This document shows positions 62,801-64,000 of a stretch of DNA of 64,000 bases, piece by piece. Source of the DNA: Chryseobacterium ureilyticum (GTDB taxonomy: Bacteria; Bacteroidota; Bacteroidia; Flavobacteriales; Weeksellaceae); contig NZ_FTOL01000001.1 of the NCBI RefSeq assembly GCF_900156735.1, positions 806,001-870,000 on the forward strand, in the 5' to 3' direction. The notes beneath the pieces were generated by a model. The model did not search any database, was not told where the DNA came from, and saw only the letters and a program-made list of their open reading frames with translations. How positions within the stretch are numbered: the first letter of the stretch is position 1; each line of letters begins with the position of its first letter. A program made the position numbers and the translations under genes.

Positions 62801-64000
62801 GAAGATGGAACAGATGAAGGTGTGAATTCCAAAAATATAGTTCCAGGAAACGGAAAAATTACAACACAGCTAAAACAGGATTGGGGATTGAATGATGTTT
62901 GGAACGATTTGATTCTGCCACGATTTGAAAGAATGAATCAATTAACCAATTCAACGGATTTCACGGCTTGGAATGAAAATCATCAGAAATATTTGCCAAC
63001 CGTTCCGATTGAATTTTCAAAAGGATTTTCAAAGAAAAGAATTGACCATCGTCATCATGCTTTGGATGCTTTGGTAATAGCTTGTGCCACGAAAGATCAT
63101 GTAAATTTGCTCAACAATCAATCGGCGAAATCAGATACTAAACGTTATGATTTGAAGAAGAAACTGATGAAGTTTGAGAAGGTAGTTTACAATCATACAC
63201 AAACAGGAGAGAAAATCGAAAGAGATATTCCGAAACAATTTCTGAAACCTTGGGAAACCTTTACGATTGATGCCAAAAATAGATTGGAAACAATAATCGT
63301 GAGCATTAAGCAAAACCTTCGTGTTATCAATAAAGCTACTAATCATTATGAAAAATATGTGGATAAAGATGGCGTGAAAACAAAAGAAAAGGTGGAGCAA
63401 ACCGGTACAAATTGGGCGATAAGAAAGTCGTTGCATGAAGAAACAGTATCGGGGAAAATAACCTTATCATGGGTAGAAACGAGTAAGGGAGAATTTATAA
63501 CTGCGACAAGAAAACCTTTAGACTCAAGTTTTACTTTTGAGAAAATCAATAAAATTACAGATACAGGAATTCAGAAAATACTTAAAAATTATCTTGAAGC
63601 AAAAGAAAATAATCCAGAATTAGCTTTCTCAGCAGAAGGAATTGAAGACTTGAATAAAAATATTGAGAAGTATAATGATGGGAAATCACATCAACCAATT
63701 ATAAAAATTCGTCTATATGAAAAAGGAAAGGGGCGATTTGTTTTAGGACAAACGGGAAATAAAATAAATAAATATGTTCAAGGTTCTCCAAATTTATTTT
63801 TTGCAATATATAAAGATGAGAATGGGAAAAAGGTTTTTGAAAGTATTCGTTTAGATATAGTTATTGAAAGATTAAAGCAAGGTTTACAAGCCATTCCGGA
63901 AACAAATCAAAATGGAGTTTCTTTGTATCAAAGTTTGTCACCTTTAGATTTAGTTTATATTCCAACAGAATATGAGCTGGAATCACCTCATATTCTTGAT
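59861..64000 (+). CDS. cas9: CRISPR-associated endonuclease Cas9, type II-C (C-terminus beyond window)
   Basis: 1380 codons run open from ATG 59861 to the window end. RuvC-I has D10 in GLDLGTNSIGW, the Arg-rich bridge helix follows (RGVRRLRERFLLRRERLHRV), RuvC-II has E747 in IHIELGRE, the HNH site has H869, N883 and N892 (EHIIPKSRYFDDSFSN), with the same spacing as in SpCas9, and RuvC-III has H1066 and D1069 in DHRHHALDALVI. All cleavage residues are present, so the enzyme should be active. Size and similarity fit the large II-C Cas9 of Flavobacteriia (about 1400-1450 residues), so only the last part of the PAM-interacting domain is missing. cas1, cas2 and the array should follow past the window. 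Confidence 0.95.
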   Translation, partial: MMIKNILGLDLGTNSIGWALIRQDFENKYGEILGMGSRIIPMDQKVLGEFGSGNSVSQTADRTKYRGVRRLRERFLLRRERLHRVLNVLNFLPIHYASQIDFEKRFGKFREETEPKLVYNNDGFIFKNSFGEMLVDFKKHQPQHLENDKKIPYDWTIYYLRNKALTQKIEKEELAWILLNFNQKRGYYQLRGEEEEENPNKLVEFYSLKIVDVLADEPQKGKSDIWYSLVLENGWIYRRSSKTPLFDWKDKTRDFIVTTDLHEDGSIKTDKDGNEKRSFRAPSENDWTLVKKKTEQEIEKSHKTVGTYIYETLLHNPKQKIKGKLVRTIERKFYKDELKQILEKQKEFHTELQNDDLYSDCVRELYRNNEAHQLTLSKKDFVHLFIEDIIFYQRPLRSQKSSISNCTLEYRRYKDKHGVEHTQYLKAIPKSNPYYQEFRIWQWMYNLNIYKRDDDTNVTKEFLNSTEDFENLFDFLNNRKEVEQKALLKHFKLNEKTHRWNFVEDKKYPCNESKTMISSRLDKVENISENFLTSEIEHKIWHIIYSVNDKIEYEKALKSFANKNNLDEVSFFEAFKKFPPFKNEYGSFSEKAIKKLLPLMRVGKYWDEDEIVKNSDTYFKNIGDLLGNIARKEENISDEDRKKYNKTVNLKLREELEIFQDAEIASFQKLRLHIAQYLVYGRHSEASIIGKWNSADDLEEFLKEFKQHSLRNPIVEQIITETLRVVKDIWMKYGNGAKDFFNEIHIELGREMKLPAEDRKKLTSQISENENTNLRIKALLAEMMNDSSVENVRPFSPMQQEILKIYEDGVLNSGIEIEDEYLKISKTAQPSSSDLKRYKLWLEQKYKSPYTGQIIPLNKLFTPEYEIEHIIPKSRYFDDSFSNKIICEAAVNKLKDNYIGLGFIKQFAGTIVELGFGKNVKVFEIEEYEDFIKKHYANNRGKRNKLLLEEIPEKMIERQLNDTRHISKYVSGVLSNIVRVEDGTDEGVNSKNIVPGNGKITTQLKQDWGLNDVWNDLILPRFERMNQLTNSTDFTAWNENHQKYLPTVPIEFSKGFSKKRIDHRHHALDALVIACATKDHVNLLNNQSAKSDTKRYDLKKKLMKFEKVVYNHTQTGEKIERDIPKQFLKPWETFTIDAKNRLETIIVSIKQNLRVINKATNHYEKYVDKDGVKTKEKVEQTGTNWAIRKSLHEETVSGKITLSWVETSKGEFITATRKPLDSSFTFEKINKITDTGIQKILKNYLEAKENNPELAFSAEGIEDLNKNIEKYNDGKSHQPIIKIRLYEKGKGRFVLGQTGNKINKYVQGSPNLFFAIYKDENGKKVFESIRLDIVIERLKQGLQAIPETNQNGVSLYQSLSPLDLVYIPTEYELESPHILD

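Overview
The window looks like a chromosomal segment of a flavobacterium of the Chryseobacterium/Elizabethkingia group (Weeksellaceae). This rests on low GC, promoters of the Bacteroidota type (TAnnTTTG at -7) with almost no Shine-Dalgarno sequences, many lipoproteins and signal peptides ending in A-Q, an Hc1-type histone-like protein, and a large type II-C Cas9. This placement is inferred from sequence style and protein families, not from a marker gene.

Layout. 1-12,000: the end of an AAA ATPase, an EmrE-like pump, a LytS/LytTR two-component pair with a 21-bp-period direct repeat upstream, dGTPase, a plant-HIR-like SPFH protein, a tandem DUF4377 lipoprotein, an Mpo1-like protein and an amino-acid permease. 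12,000-17,600: a periplasmic TPR protein, a lipoprotein and an outer-membrane barrel in one row, then a tRNA-Arg. 17,800-20,100: a membrane AraC regulator and a DJ-1/PfpI protein fused to an NTF2-like domain. 20,300-25,100: a LacI-controlled sugar cluster (LacI, fructokinase, FucP-type permease with a frameshift, ketose 3-epimerase) with three copies of one operator, one of which now faces no gene; the cluster seems to be decaying. 25,400-29,200: a stress-type helical protein, photolyase, ferrochelatase and a MarR regulator.

30,600-38,300: two tandemly duplicated TetR genes with the same 18-bp operator, convergent with a four-gene operon encoding a small FAD-dehydrogenase-type subunit, a GMC oxidoreductase with a C-x5-C-x3-C cluster motif, a VioB/RebD-type ferritin-like protein and a beta-barrel protein of unknown function. 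This looks like an undescribed cytoplasmic redox pathway. 38,700-49,700: a lactonase, Bcr/CflA pump with AraC regulator, acetyltransferase, MocR regulator, M61-like and M28 peptidases and the Hc1 gene.

49,800-56,500: a probable contact-dependent antibacterial effector module: LysM protein, DUF4280 (PAAR-like) protein, an 877-residue effector joining a lambda-endolysin-like lysozyme and an M23 endopeptidase, and three lipoproteins as immunity candidates, one an XAC2610-like gene broken by a frameshift. 56,500-64,000: a HAD phosphatase, a REP-like hairpin, Tex, and then the start of a type II-C CRISPR locus: a tracrRNA gene on the minus strand (about 59,677-59,760), hidden in what would otherwise be a false N-terminal extension of tex, and a cas9 gene that runs off the end of the window with all catalytic residues present. 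No CRISPR array lies inside the window.
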